Origin: Coenobita brevimanus
Taxonomy: Eukaryota; Arthropoda; Malacostraca; Decapoda; Coenobitidae
Length of the DNA stretch: 64,000 bases
Reading direction: 5' to 3'
NCBI GenBank assembly: GCA_032717465.1
Contig: CM064657.1
Span: 24,674,719-24,738,718, forward strand
Every line of letters starts with the position of its first letter. Position 1 is the first letter of the stretch. The notes below the pieces were generated by a model, which had not been told where the DNA came from, did no database searches, and was given only the letters and a program-made list of their open reading frames with translations. Both the position numbers and the translations under genes were made by a program. Shown here in pieces: positions 1 through 9,375 of the stretch.

Positions 1-383
1 GAAATCCGAAGCCAGAGTGTAGAGAATTCAGAAGAATCGAGTTCAGGAACACGAGAGCAAGATAAGTCGTTGCGTATATATACACAACAGCCACCTTTGG
101 CTTTGAAATGAGTATAGAGAAAGTAGGAGGATAGAGAAAAAGGTTTGCTGTCAGTTGCCTCAGACAGCTTAGTCTCCGTTAGAAAAAGAAGGTGAGGTTT
201 AAAGGAGGAAAGGTGGTGCTCAACAGAGCAAAAGTTAGAGGAAAGGCCGCGAATGTTGCAGAAATGAAGAAGAAGAGAGTCAGAGAGTGGTTCCAGGCAC
301 CTCGAGTCGTCACCGGGAGAGGGACGGATGGTGGGGGCATTTATGGTCCCCCCCCTGGGGACTCCGAGGCTTGGTGAAGAGAC

Positions 384-425
<42 letters not shown>

Positions 426-663
426 AATAGGAAGTGTAGTGTGTACTCTGCATGTAGTTTGGTGTAGATAGAGAAATTTGTACTGGAGAGCATGCTGGCC
501 TACTCTCTGTGTAACTGAGACACTGAAAAAGTTCAGTAAAGGGGGATGGTCAGGAACTAGTCCTGAGAACTGATGAAATGGGAGCTCCAGCACTCCCTGT
601 CATCAGCTTTCCAACCACCTCGGGAGTACTGCCCTGCTCGACTGGTGCTACAGTCTACTCCTC
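1..663 (-). mobile_element. LINE J (jockey/CR1-like), 5' part, copy 1, cut by window edge
   Basis: Read on the minus strand, positions 376 to 1 match 26320-25945 almost base for base. They encode the start of an EEP-type (APE-like) endonuclease: a C-N-I-R-G-L stretch followed by a T-E-T motif. The rest of the element lies off the left edge. Positions 425-663 match 26345-26586 and form the 5' leader of the element. That leader also resembles the body of a tRNA-headed SINE at 19191-19636. A 37-bp T run interrupts the leader in this copy only. The clade call is from motif style and is moderate. Confidence 0.75.
388..424. repeat. Poly(T) tract, 37 bp
   Basis: An uninterrupted run of T sits where the sister copy near 26330 has only a short A/T stretch. 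It lies between the endonuclease-coding part and the leader of LINE J. It could be expansion of a short run or the scar of a poly(A)-tailed insertion. Confidence 0.95.
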
Positions 664-2825
664 TCAATAGGAAATGTCGAGCCAAGAGACAAGCTTCATA
701 GACAGGAAAGATACAACTTAGGGAAAGCAAATTTTACAGGATTGAGAAACTTTTTTGAAAATAAGGATTGGAGAAAATTCAGAGAAACAAGAGAGATACA
801 GAGGAAGTGGGATATCTTTCTAGACCTCTATAATTTGGGAGTGGAAAAATTTGTACCAATAGTAAGAGGGAAAGAAAACAGGAAAAAGGAGTGGTTTAAT
901 AGAAGGTGTATGATAGCAAAAAAAGAGAGAGATAAGGCATGGAACAATTGGAGAAAGAGAGGTAAGAACAGAACAAAGGAAGAATATAAAAGAACAAGAA
1001 ATGAATACACAAGAATACGTAGAGAAGAAGAAAGGAATTTTGAAAAAGGTATAATAGACAAATGCAAGGATGAACCCAAACTGTTTTATAGATTTGTTAA
1101 TGGCAAACTGAAACAAAAGGAAGGAATCACCAAACTGAAAGTAGAAGGAGAGGTCTTTAAGGATGCGGCAATGCAAGCAGAAATAATGAACAAACGTTTC
1201 CAGTCAGTTTTCACTAAAGAAAAGGAGCTTGTGGAAGGGGAGGGAGTGATTAGAAATGTTCCGGTGATAAAAGACATAAAAGTGGAGGTACAGGAAGTGT
1301 ATAAATTACTGGAAACTCAGGATGTAAGGAAAGCCCCAGGACCTGATGGAATTTCTAATTGGGTACTGAAGGAATGCAGAGAACAACTGGCGGATAAAAT
1401 TCACAGTTCAATCGTATGCTCACTGGAAGAGGGGAAAGTGCCACAAGAATGGAAGAAGGCAAATGTGGTACCAATTTACAAGGGAGGAAACAGGGAAGAA
1501 CCCCTGAATTATAGACCAGTGTCTGTAACCAGCATGGTCGCAAAATTGTGTGAGAGAATCCTGAAAGACAGATGGATAAAATACCTGGAAGAGATGAATA
1601 TTTTTTCTGAATGTCAGATTGGATTCAGAAGTGGAAGGTCATGTGTTTCTAACTTGTTGAGCTTTTACTCAAGAGCGATAGACGTGGTGCAGGAGAGAGA
1701 TGGTTGGGTGGATTGTGTGTACTTAGACTTAGAGAAGGCCTTTGACAAGGTACCTCATAAGAGACTAATGTGGAAACTAGAATATATAGGAGGACTGAAG
1801 GGGAAACTTCTGGAATGGATGAGAGACTTTTTGAGAGACAGACAAATGAGGACAGTAATAAAGGATAGGATATTTGGATGGAGGGAAGTAACAAGTGGAG
1901 TCCCTCAAGGCTCGGTGTTGGCGCCAGTAATGTTCCTGATTTACGTAAATGATATGGTAGATGGAGTGAACAGTTATGCAAGTCTGTTTGCTGATGATGT
2001 AAAGATCTTGAGGAAGGTTGAGGTTGAGGAGGATTGTAAAATACTGCAGGAGGATTTGGATAGGATACACAATTGGAGCCGGACGTGGGATATGAAATTT
2101 AATGTAAAGAAATGTAAAATATTGGAAATGGGTAAAAGTACCAGGAGGCCATCACTGAATTATTTGTTGGGTAATGAATTAATCACAAAAATGAGAGAAG
2201 AGAAATATTTGGGAGCGCTGGTCCAAGATAGTTTGTCACCAGAAAAACATATTAACAAGATAGTTGGAGAGACTTATAAACTCTTGAGTAACATAAGAGT
2301 TGCATTTCATTATATGGATGAGGAGATGATGAAAAAATTGATAGTGGCCAAGATCCGCCCCAGGTTAGAATATGCAGCGGTAGTGTGGTCCCCACACAAA
2401 AAGAAAGATATAAACAAGATTGAGAGAATACAAGGAACAGCAACCAAGATGGTCCCCAGTCTGACAGACCTGTCATACAGAGAGAGGCTGGAAAAACTGG
2501 ATTTGCCTTCCTTAGAGGAAAGGAGAAAGATGGGAGACATGATTGCAGTGTTCAGGACTATGGTGGGAGTAGATAAAATTAACAAAAATGATCTGTTTGT
2601 ATGGGATAAGAGAGCAACAAGAGGACACGGAATGAAATTGAAAAAGTCAAGCTGCTTGAAGGATATCAAGAAATATAGCTTTCCTTACAGAAGTATAGAC
2701 TTATGGAATAGCCTGGACAAAGAGATCGTCCAGTCTAAAAACTTAAACGAGTTTAAAGCTAAATTCAGCTTACTGAGAAACAGCGATGGAAACCCACGAG
2801 CATAGTACATTCCGTGTATATCACA
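664..2825 (+). mobile_element. CR1/Rex-like non-LTR retrotransposon, 5'-truncated
   Basis: The element begins right where homology to the LINE J leader ends (about 664). It starts inside the endonuclease-RT linker and carries a long reverse-transcriptase frame and a short 3' region. Truncation at the 5' end is typical of target-primed reverse transcription. No endonuclease is present and no clear target duplication was found, because the left flank is another repeat. Confidence 0.8.
742..2805 (+). CDS. LINE reverse transcriptase (CR1/jockey superfamily), 5'-truncated
   Basis: The frame codes for a non-LTR reverse transcriptase. Visible motifs, in order: basic linker (1-130), A-P-G-P-D-G at about residue 197, Y-R-P-V-S near 255, G-F-R-S-G-R near 295, L-D-L-E-K-A-F-D at about 329 (first catalytic Asp), G-V-P-Q-G-S near 392, and the F-A-D-D catalytic box at about 416. 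A thumb/C-terminal region follows, with R-L-E-Y-A, I-E-R-I-Q and L-W-N-S-L signatures usual in CR1-, Rex- and jockey-like elements. The first codon taken is TTG. The frame is open upstream to about 667, so this is a truncation and not a true start. It is intact for 687 codons, which suggests a fairly recent insertion. No endonuclease domain, so not autonomous. Confidence 0.85.
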   Translation: MRNFFENKDWRKFRETREIQRKWDIFLDLYNLGVEKFVPIVRGKENRKKEWFNRRCMIAKKERDKAWNNWRKRGKNRTKEEYKRTRNEYTRIRREEERNFEKGIIDKCKDEPKLFYRFVNGKLKQKEGITKLKVEGEVFKDAAMQAEIMNKRFQSVFTKEKELVEGEGVIRNVPVIKDIKVEVQEVYKLLETQDVRKAPGPDGISNWVLKECREQLADKIHSSIVCSLEEGKVPQEWKKANVVPIYKGGNREEPLNYRPVSVTSMVAKLCERILKDRWIKYLEEMNIFSECQIGFRSGRSCVSNLLSFYSRAIDVVQERDGWVDCVYLDLEKAFDKVPHKRLMWKLEYIGGLKGKLLEWMRDFLRDRQMRTVIKDRIFGWREVTSGVPQGSVLAPVMFLIYVNDMVDGVNSYASLFADDVKILRKVEVEEDCKILQEDLDRIHNWSRTWDMKFNVKKCKILEMGKSTRRPSLNYLLGNELITKMREEKYLGALVQDSLSPEKHINKIVGETYKLLSNIRVAFHYMDEEMMKKLIVAKIRPRLEYAAVVWSPHKKKDINKIERIQGTATKMVPSLTDLSYRERLEKLDLPSLEERRKMGDMIAVFRTMVGVDKINKNDLFVWDKRATRGHGMKLKKSSCLKDIKKYSFPYRSIDLWNSLDKEIVQSKNLNEFKAKFSLLRNSDGNPRA

Positions 2826-2844
2826 GTTAAGTATATTAGGTTAA

Positions 2845-3018
2845 TACTTAAATATTTGGAACGACTTAGACAAAGAGGTGGTGCATGAGAAAAACATTCA
2901 TGTGTGTAAAGGTAGACTTGATAAATGTGGATATGGAGACAGGACAACATGAGCATTGCTCAATTCTTGTATACTACAAATAGGTAAATGCAAATAGATA
3001 AATACACACACACACACA
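2845..3018 (+). mobile_element. LINE 3'-end fragment with ACA-rich tail
   Basis: A short frame again encodes an I-W-N-D-L-D-K-E-V-V segment, the same C-terminal signature that closes the preceding LINE (L-W-N-S-L-D-K-E-I-V). It is followed by A/T-rich sequence and an (AC)n tail at about 3004-3018. It is therefore the extreme 3' end of a related but separate LINE lying directly behind the first. Confidence 0.55.
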
Positions 3019-3915
3019 AAATCCTTGGTGTAACATACAATACATCAGTGTCATTTAAACAACACTTCACAAACATTAAAGATAAATTAAAACTTAGAGT
3101 CAGTGCCTTGAGGTCTCCTGCCCATACAACATTTGGACACAACAAAGAAACCACCACCACAGTATACAAACAATATATACATTCAGTGATCAATTATGCA
3201 AGCCCTGCTTGGGCCCCTAACCTCACTAAAATAGACTACAACACTACAGACCATACAGATCAAGGCTGTGAAAATAATCACAGGCTGCACAGCTACTACA
3301 CCCAGAGACCAGCTACATCAAGAAGCCAAAGTCCTCAGAGTCAAGGATCATCTACAGATGAGAGGCACCCAAATTCTCGCTGCAGCCTCCACAAACCCAC
3401 AACATCCACACACACCAAGGAACATTAAAACAACACCCAGCATGCAATATCATACACAATTACTGTCATCTGTCTAACCCTTGCTCGCCTCAGACCAGCT
3501 CCCATAAGCATATCCATACTTAAATCACTCACCGCTCCATTCAGTCACTTAAAGACAACACACAGCTGCATGCACTGCCTCCTGATATCCACCCTTCTGA
3601 ATCCTATCTCCCTTGTGAGGACTGGGTCCACCTGGCCAGGCTGAGATGTGGGCACCATCCAGCTCTCTTAAGTTATCAGAAGAGGCTGAATGGCTCCGTT
3701 GCTGATGCCTGTCCAAGATGTAACACAGCACCCCATAATATTAAGCACATTGTGGAAGACTGCATTGCACACAATCACCTTTGCCAACAACACAACATAC
3801 ACTCCTTGAGAGCTCTGTGGGAAAGCTCAGTCTCGGTCGTGGCCGTCCTTAGGGACTCGGGGCTGTTCGGGCAGACTGCCTAGGGAACAGAGCAACAGCA
3901 ACTACTACCACTGCA
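3019..3915 (+). pseudogene. LINE P 3' region (RT C-terminus plus zinc knuckle), frameshifted
   Basis: Starts with I-L-G-V-T-Y, the usual beginning of the region after the RT thumb, then an I-N-Y-A-S-P-A-W-A-P block. It continues in other frames to the conserved end L-A-R-L-R-C-G-H-H-P-A-L-L and a C-P-x-C...H...C zinc-knuckle-like segment (about 3640-3770). The same C-terminus is found on the minus strand at 6235-6650. At least two frameshifts separate the pieces. It ends near 3900 with an ACA/ACT-rich tail like that of the minus-strand copy. Confidence 0.75.
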
Positions 3916-4142
3916 ATAAAGGGCTCAGAATTAATCTCTGATGCACAACAGCATTCCTGGAAAACTCATCCCTAAAACCTGTTCACTTTTACCTGGATTT
4001 GAGCACCCAGATACATAGCCATACCACTCCAATCAACCATTCCTCAATCCCAGACTTTCTCATTGTCCACCTCACCACCTCCCTGGGCACTATGTCATAG
4101 GCTTTCTCCAAATCAATAAAAACAAAGTATAGCTCTTTCTTC

Positions 4143-4488
4143 TATCTATCTATCTATCTATTGCCAGACGCCTCGATCCCGTTTGGGGTGGCCACAAACA
4201 AATCGCCTCCAAGTCGCCCTGTCCCCCGCCATTTCACTGCCCTGCTCCCAACTCACCCCCCCCCTCTCTCATATACCTCTCCACCCCATCCCTCCATCTC
4301 ATCCTCGGCCTCCCCCTCTCTCTTCCCCCATCCACCTCACTCACATACACTCTCTTCGTCAGTCTTTCACCCTCCATCCTCTCCACATGGCCAAACCACC
4401 TCAGTGTGTTCCTCATAACGCTTCCTATCACATCCACATCCACACCACAACGCTCCTTTATATCCTCATTCGTCAGCCTGTCTCTCCA
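4143..4488 (-). mobile_element. RTE-B 3' fragment with 10-bp target duplication
   Basis: Minus-strand RTE-B 3' end: C-terminal coding part with the R-W-F-G-H-V-E-R-M and G-R-P-R-M-R-W motifs, then the conserved terminal stretch and a (GATA)n tail at 4143-4160. The flanks CTCTTTCTTC at 4133-4142 and 4489-4498 are identical. Removing the insert restores the RTE-C host sequence. This is a clean, 5'-truncated LINE insertion. Confidence 0.9.
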
Positions 4489-5074
4489 CTCTTTCTTCAT
4501 GCCTGTATATTTTTCGTGATGCTGTCAGACAGTGAGTAATGCATTAGTGGTTTTGGCATAAACCCAAGTTACGTATTGCCAGTATTTACTCTTTCTGGTA
4601 TCATATCCTCAAGGATTCTCTCCATTACCTTCATTATCTTTTTCAGAAGTTTTAAGTCTCTGTAATTACCTTGTTTCAAGACATCACCCTTGTCCTTAAA
4701 TACATTTACAATCATGCTCTTCAGTAAGTCATCTGAACAACACACATACAAAAAATTTTTCAGATCAGTAACGTGCTCCTGTATCTGCGAAGGCCTTCAG
4801 TATCTCAGCAGACACACCTGTCGATTTCCCGAGTTGCAATGTGCCTGCTTGCGGTTTCAACATCAACCAAAGGCCAAGGGCTAAATACTGGATCTGTTGT
4901 TACCAAAGCTTCCCTCTCAGTCAGACCTCTTATTCATCAACCAGTTATAATGGTTTTTCCAGGCATCCATAATATCCTCACTGCCCATCACTAGCCTTCC
5001 TTTATCATCCTTCACACACGCTGCCCAACTATGGTAATCCCATTTTCTCTTATCATTTGAGCCACCTTGGCCCA

Positions 5075-5422
5075 TGACTTCCAGGTGTCATGTATAGATG
5101 ACCGCCTGGAGACGTCTGGGTAGCATGTATACATGATCTAGTGTTTCGCAGCATTGTTTGAGTGTTTCATGGGTAATTACCACCACAGGCAAACATTGGC
5201 AACCCTCCTGCTTGGATCCCAGTCACGCTTCAGTTACCTGCATACCTGCGGCATGAATAGACCTACACAAAAAGTTTTCCCTGTGTCCGGTGAGATGTCA
5301 GCCAGCCTGCCTCAAAGTTGTTGCCATAATGACCACACTCCCCTGCTCACACCACTGCACACTCACACCACATTTCTCAAAGCCTGTACAGAAATGGTGT
5401 TTGTGGCTGATTGCAGTTTTCT

Positions 5423-5475
<53 letters not shown>

Positions 5476-5800
5476 TTTGTAGAGGGGTAATATTAGCCTT
5501 ACTTGTGCCACACATAGGGATACAGCCACAATAAACATGGAAAGTTACCCCACTTCCAACGGCTGTCTCTCTGACGCTACTCACTTCCAGGACAGTCTGA
5601 GGCCATCAGCTTGAAGTCAGAGGATTGGTAAGTATTATGACAGTTTTTTATTTTTGGCTAAGCACTACCTGAGATATTATGCTTATTAAAGAGGGTGATT
5701 TTCCAGAAATCCCCAGCCAGGGGAAGGGTCGGTGGAAATAAACGCCGGATGCCCTGGGTTAAATATCACATTCATCATTTCAGAACTAGCCAGTCCAGTA
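5075..5800. other. Unassigned insert inside RTE-C, contains (GT)n
   Basis: This stretch separates two colinear parts of the RTE-C copy, so it was inserted there or represents host DNA rejoined by rearrangement. It contains a 49-bp GT tract. I see no coding motif, no clear terminal repeats and no match to other repeats in the window. Confidence 0.5.
5424..5472. repeat. (GT)n microsatellite
   Basis: About 24 perfect GT units followed by a short T run. The frames crossing it (CVCVCV or THTHTH) are artefacts of the dinucleotide. Confidence 0.97.
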
Positions 5801-6234
5801 TATCCAGGAAAAGTCTCTAAAACTCAGATTTTGCCCTGTATACCTTCTTTCTGGTTCTTCACTTAGCAGCCATGTATTTGCCTTTGTTATCACTGCTTTT
5901 CCCTTTGCTGACAAGTTTTCTTTTCTCTTTAAGTACAACTTCTACACCCTCATCCAACCACTACATTAGCTTGTGTCGTGGTGTTCCCCTTGTCCATCCA
6001 CACACACAGAATCAGTAACTCCCAAGAGTTACATCTTGAGAGAGCTGTACTGCTCAATAACTCGTGTGTATGACTCCCTGTTAACCCACCACAGTTAATC
6101 CCCCAATAGAAGGCATCCCTTGCTGTTTTGTTTTCAACTTCCATATTTTCCTCCTGGATACATAGGTCCTTTTCTTCATTACCCAATGCTTTTATATTAT
6201 GTCACATGTTGGTAGCAGTAGTAGTAGTTGTTCC

Positions 6235-7884
6235 CTAGGCAGTCTGGCTGAACAGCACCAGGTCCCTAAGGAAGGCCATGGCTGAGACCAGGCTTTCCCA
6301 CAGAGCTCTCAAGGCGTGTATGTTGTGTTGTTGGCGTAGGCGATTGTGTGCAGTGCAGTCTTCCATAATGTGCTTAATAGTATGGGGTGCTGAGTTACAT
6401 TTTGGACAGGCATCAGCGATGGAGTCATCCAGCCTCTTCTGGTAACTTAAGAGGGCTGGATGATGCCCACATCTCAGCCTGGCCAGGTGGACCCTGTCCT
6501 CACAAGGGAGGTAGGATTCAGAAGGGTGGATATCAGAGGGGTGGATATCAGGAGGCAGTGCATGCAGCTGTGTGTTGTCTTTAAGTGACTGAATGGAGCA
6601 GTGAGTGATTTGAGTATGGATGTGCATCTGGAAGCTGGTCTGAGGCGGGCAAAGGGGGTGAGATGAAAGTATTTGTGTATAATATTGTGTGCTGGGTGTT
6701 GTTTTGATGTTCCTTGGTGTGTGAATGTTGCTTATTTTGTCTGGTCTACAGGCAGATGATTGCTTAAGGTTGCTGATGATGTGCTTCGTCTGGTTGTAAG
6801 TGAAAGGTGCAAAGTCTGCGTCTGTGGGGAACTGTCTCCTACGTTGGATGGTACGTCGGTCGTCGTGATGGGGTTTTAGATGGGTGACTTGTGAAAAGTG
6901 ATTGATGAGAGTGTTTGCCTGTTGTTTGTTTGAAGGTATGGTGTCTTTTGTTTTGATGGCAGTGTGTGATTGTGAAGTGTTGCTGTTGGAGAGTGTGATG
7001 CTGTTTAGTGTTTTGTAGAGTTTGCCTGTGTTTGTTTTGTGGTCAAGTGTTTGGAGATAATTATTCCTGTTTAGTGTTTGCTGTTCTGATATTTTATTGT
7101 TTATTTGAGTGTTGAGTTCTTTAATTTTTTTGTACAGTGTCTTGTACATGAGGTGTTGGGGAGTGTCGTAGTGTGTCCCGTTGATTGATGAGGCCTTGAA
7201 TTTCTGGTGTGAAGTTGGGGTTGTGTCTCTTTCTGTGCCGCTAGGGATGTGTCTTTTGTCTGCATTTTGTATAATTGAATTGAAAGTGTGCACAACGGTG
7301 TTGATGTCTGTGGTGGATGTACTGTTTAATGTTTCAAAGTGTTGTTGTGTTTCAGTTGTGAAGGCCTCCCAGTTGGCTCTCTTATAATTATTAGTGTATG
7401 TGTGTCTATGGCCAGCTGGGGTGATTCTGGTATTGGTAGTGATGATGATTGGGAGGTGATCAGATCCAAGGGCTTTGACCACTCTCCAGGATGTAGTGGG
7501 GGCAAGGTTTGGGGAGCAGAAGGTGATGTCTGGGGATGATGGAAGGAAGAGGGCTTGGTGTGGGATATGGGTATGTTGGTTGAGATTATTCAGTATGAAA
7601 AGATGATCTGTTTGGGATTGTCGTACCAGCCCTCTGTCTGTGTCAGGGTTGTTGATATGCCAGGCCGACACTTTGGCATTGAAATCACCACCCAGGATGA
7701 TGTTGGGTATGTTAGTGATGTGGTGTATTTGTGGAGAGTAATTGTGTGGTACTGTCGGGGACAACTGGGGGGGAATGTATGTGTTGGCAATAGTTAAATG
7801 TAATTTGTTACCAGTGCATACTTTAATTGATTGTATTTCTGTTGTGGTGTTATGTGGGGAGGAGAAGTGACTTTGTGTGTGCAC
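6235..7884 (-). CDS. LINE P endonuclease fused to C-terminal zinc knuckle (RT deleted)
   Basis: A 549-codon frame. Residues 1-160 hold the back half of an EEP endonuclease: I-L-G-G-D-F-N-A near 65, and G-S-D-H-L-P-I near 140, the catalytic Asp/His signature of this fold. Residues 160-385 are the endonuclease-RT linker. The RT begins at S-A-C-R-P-D-K-I-S near 390 and then jumps at once to I-H-T-P-R-N-I-K, which in the plus-strand copy lies far downstream in the C-terminal domain (about 3405). The end has L-A-R-L-R-C-G-H-H and C-P-K-C...H...C, a zinc-knuckle-like motif usual in jockey/I-group LINEs. The GTG first codon is not a real start. The deletion is in frame, which is why the frame is so long. 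It cannot reverse transcribe. Confidence 0.75.
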   Translation of the reverse strand: MHTQSHFSSPHNTTTEIQSIKVCTGNKLHLTIANTYIPPQLSPTVPHNYSPQIHHITNIPNIILGGDFNAKVSAWHINNPDTDRGLVRQSQTDHLFILNNLNQHTHIPHQALFLPSSPDITFCSPNLAPTTSWRVVKALGSDHLPIIITTNTRITPAGHRHTYTNNYKRANWEAFTTETQQHFETLNSTSTTDINTVVHTFNSIIQNADKRHIPSGTERDTTPTSHQKFKASSINGTHYDTPQHLMYKTLYKKIKELNTQINNKISEQQTLNRNNYLQTLDHKTNTGKLYKTLNSITLSNSNTSQSHTAIKTKDTIPSNKQQANTLINHFSQVTHLKPHHDDRRTIQRRRQFPTDADFAPFTYNQTKHIISNLKQSSACRPDKISNIHTPRNIKTTPSTQYYTQILSSHPLCPPQTSFQMHIHTQITHCSIQSLKDNTQLHALPPDIHPSDIHPSESYLPCEDRVHLARLRCGHHPALLSYQKRLDDSIADACPKCNSAPHTIKHIMEDCTAHNRLRQQHNIHALRALWESLVSAMAFLRDLVLFSQTA

Positions 7885-8023
7885 AGGTATCTGAAAAGTT
7901 GATGGATTTGTGTATCAGGGTGATGAGTCCACTGCCAATGCCGTCGGCCCAGTCTTGTGGAATGGTGGTGAAGTTGTAAAATGTGGGTGTTTTTTGTGTT
8001 CTGTGCAGTTTCGTTTTTTATTA

Positions 8024-8473
8024 GATGGCAATGTGTATCTTTTGTTGTTTGATGAATTGTGTGAGTTCTTGTTTTTTGGTGTTTATGCCATCTGTGTTTA
8101 ATTGAACGATGTTTATGTTGTGTGTGTGATGTGTGTTGGCTGCTGCAGCATGGGGGGGAGGAGGTGGTGTGGTTGGAGGGAAAGGGGTAGAAGGTTGTGT
8201 TGGAGGTAAGGGTTGGGGTGGATTAGGATGGGTTGGAATGGGATGGGTTGGCCGATTGGATGCTGTGGGAAGGATCGGTGGATTAGGCTGAGGAGGTGTG
8301 GAGGAAGTAGAAGTGGGGCTGGTAGGGGGGTTGATGGGTGGGGGAAAGGAGCATAAGGAGCAGGTCCAGATGTTTGTGTAATGTTTTCTGGATGCAAGTG
8401 TTGTGCAGGTGTAATGGGTCTGGTTCTTGCAGGAATTGCACTGAACTGAACCCTTTGTCTGTCGGCTCGACAT
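8024..8473 (-). pseudogene. LINE P N-terminal zinc finger, proline-rich region and endonuclease start
   Basis: From an ATG at 8473. Residues C12, C15, H20, C23, C38 and C41 form a PHD/RING-like Cys/His array. A Pro/Thr-rich linker follows (about 45-115), then the first strand of an EEP endonuclease (N-I-V-Q-L-N near 123). Two adjacent TAA codons at 8018-8023 end the frame. Beyond them the same frame continues with recognisable endonuclease sequence to about 7890. The finger probably acted in RNA or protein binding for the retrotransposon particle. That is inference. Confidence 0.65.
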
Positions 8474-8500
8474 GGTAGATTTTGACCATGTTGGACATAT

Positions 8501-8994
8501 GTATTGTTGGTGGGTCCTGGAGTGCTGTCAGTGTCCCCGGCCAGAAGAATTAATCAAGAAATGACCACCGAGGAGTCATTTCTCGGTGTAGAAAAAATTG
8601 TGTTGTTGTGTGTGTTGTGCTGAGAGATGTGGTATTTGCCCGGGCAATCGAAGCCACTCCCAGGTTCTCGGGACCCGAGAACCTGGGGCCTTAGAACCTG
8701 TCACGTGTTGGTTATTTATGTTACATAAATATAATTGCCTAATTCCATTTTCGTGGCTAATTACACATTTACTGTACACAAAGTTATGCAATGCGACTGC
8801 CTTCACCATTCCATTGTTGCTTCACTAGCACAGTGTATGGCATTAAAGATATATTTTTTGTTTATGGAAGTGGGAATTTATGGTGCCAACACTCCAACAT
8901 TACCATAATTATCTAAATAATAACACCAAGCAACATTTGACATTCTGTTGTACAGACATTTTGAGTGTTTTGTTTTATTTAGTTTTGTTTATAA
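8501..8994. other. Non-coding stretch, no gene seen
   Basis: Apart from the palindrome at 8659-8687 and a short inverted repeat near 8557-8585, I see no coding motif, SINE head or LINE homology here. The frames across it on both strands lack any family signature. Confidence 0.5.
8659..8687. repeat. Perfect 29-nt palindrome (14-bp arms, 1-nt centre)
   Basis: The arm CCCAGGTTCTCGGG (8659-8672) is followed by A at 8673 and its exact reverse complement at 8674-8687. It lies in otherwise unassigned sequence. Confidence 0.95.
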
Positions 8995-9125
8995 AGACTC
9001 CAACATGCTTGTATGTGTCACCCTTGGTCACCTGATGGCAGCTGTCTGTGCTGCTTGAACTCTGGCAGCCTTCCTATTCAGTTCCTTATCCCTGAGGTCT
9101 CACTCTATGACCTCGTCCTGGAGTG
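8995..9125 (-). mobile_element. RTE-C 3'-end fragment
   Basis: Matches 15743-15870 on the same strand: the region around the C-terminal codons and 3' end of RTE-C (CTCCAACATGCTTG, CTTGGTCACCT, GACCTCGTCC blocks). It is strongly 5'-truncated and preceded on the plus strand by a TTT-rich tail. The 250 bp to its right (9126-9375) show nothing recognisable. Confidence 0.75.
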
Positions 9126-9375
9126 CAACATGCTTTACAGAAACACCCTACAAATATGTTAAACTATGTAGTTTTGTTGTATTCATGCAGTTTGTGACTG
9201 CAGCAGTGAACCATACTTACCATGAGGTTGTGCCAGATTTGATTTGTTAATATTATAGTTTGTTGTAAAATCAAATTTTTTTTGCCTGGTAACATTATTG
9301 TCATATTACTAAATTATTTACAGTACTGTACTGTACTGGTATGTTGATAATGAGTGCAGCTATGTTTTCATTCAT

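Larger units (their letters stand above)
3940..6205 (-). mobile_element. RTE-C (PHD-finger RTE) copy, decayed and interrupted
   Basis: Minus-strand homology to the long RTE-C copy runs piecewise. 3945-4132 and 4499-4710 match the RT core (compare 16800-17240). 4760-5070 matches the region before the RT (compare 17330-17640). 5803-6205 matches the end of the endonuclease and the linker (compare 17690-18070). The copy is split by an RTE-B fragment (4143-4488) and by about 0.7 kb of unrelated DNA (5075-5800). No frame longer than about 60 codons survives, so it is an old, dead copy. Confidence 0.8.
6216..8500 (-). mobile_element. LINE P (jockey/I-like) with internal RT deletion
   Basis: On the minus strand the order is N-terminal zinc finger, proline-rich region, EEP endonuclease, then the first few residues of RT motif 1 (C-R-P-D-K-I-S) joined straight to the C-terminal zinc-knuckle region. 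About the whole RT core is missing. The 3' end at about 6216-6240 carries an ACT-rich tail like the plus-strand copy at 3900. Two stops at 8018-8023 and a one-base shift near 7885 separate the N-terminal part from the rest. Confidence 0.8.

Noticed and set aside
4143..4160. Short regular GATA arrays at many places considered as CRISPR or satellite
   Set aside because: Each is the 3' tail of a separate RTE-B or related insertion, on both strands, with no spacers.
5363..5584. Frame with a long His-Thr repeat
   Set aside because: Produced by the (GT)n microsatellite; no flanking coding signal.
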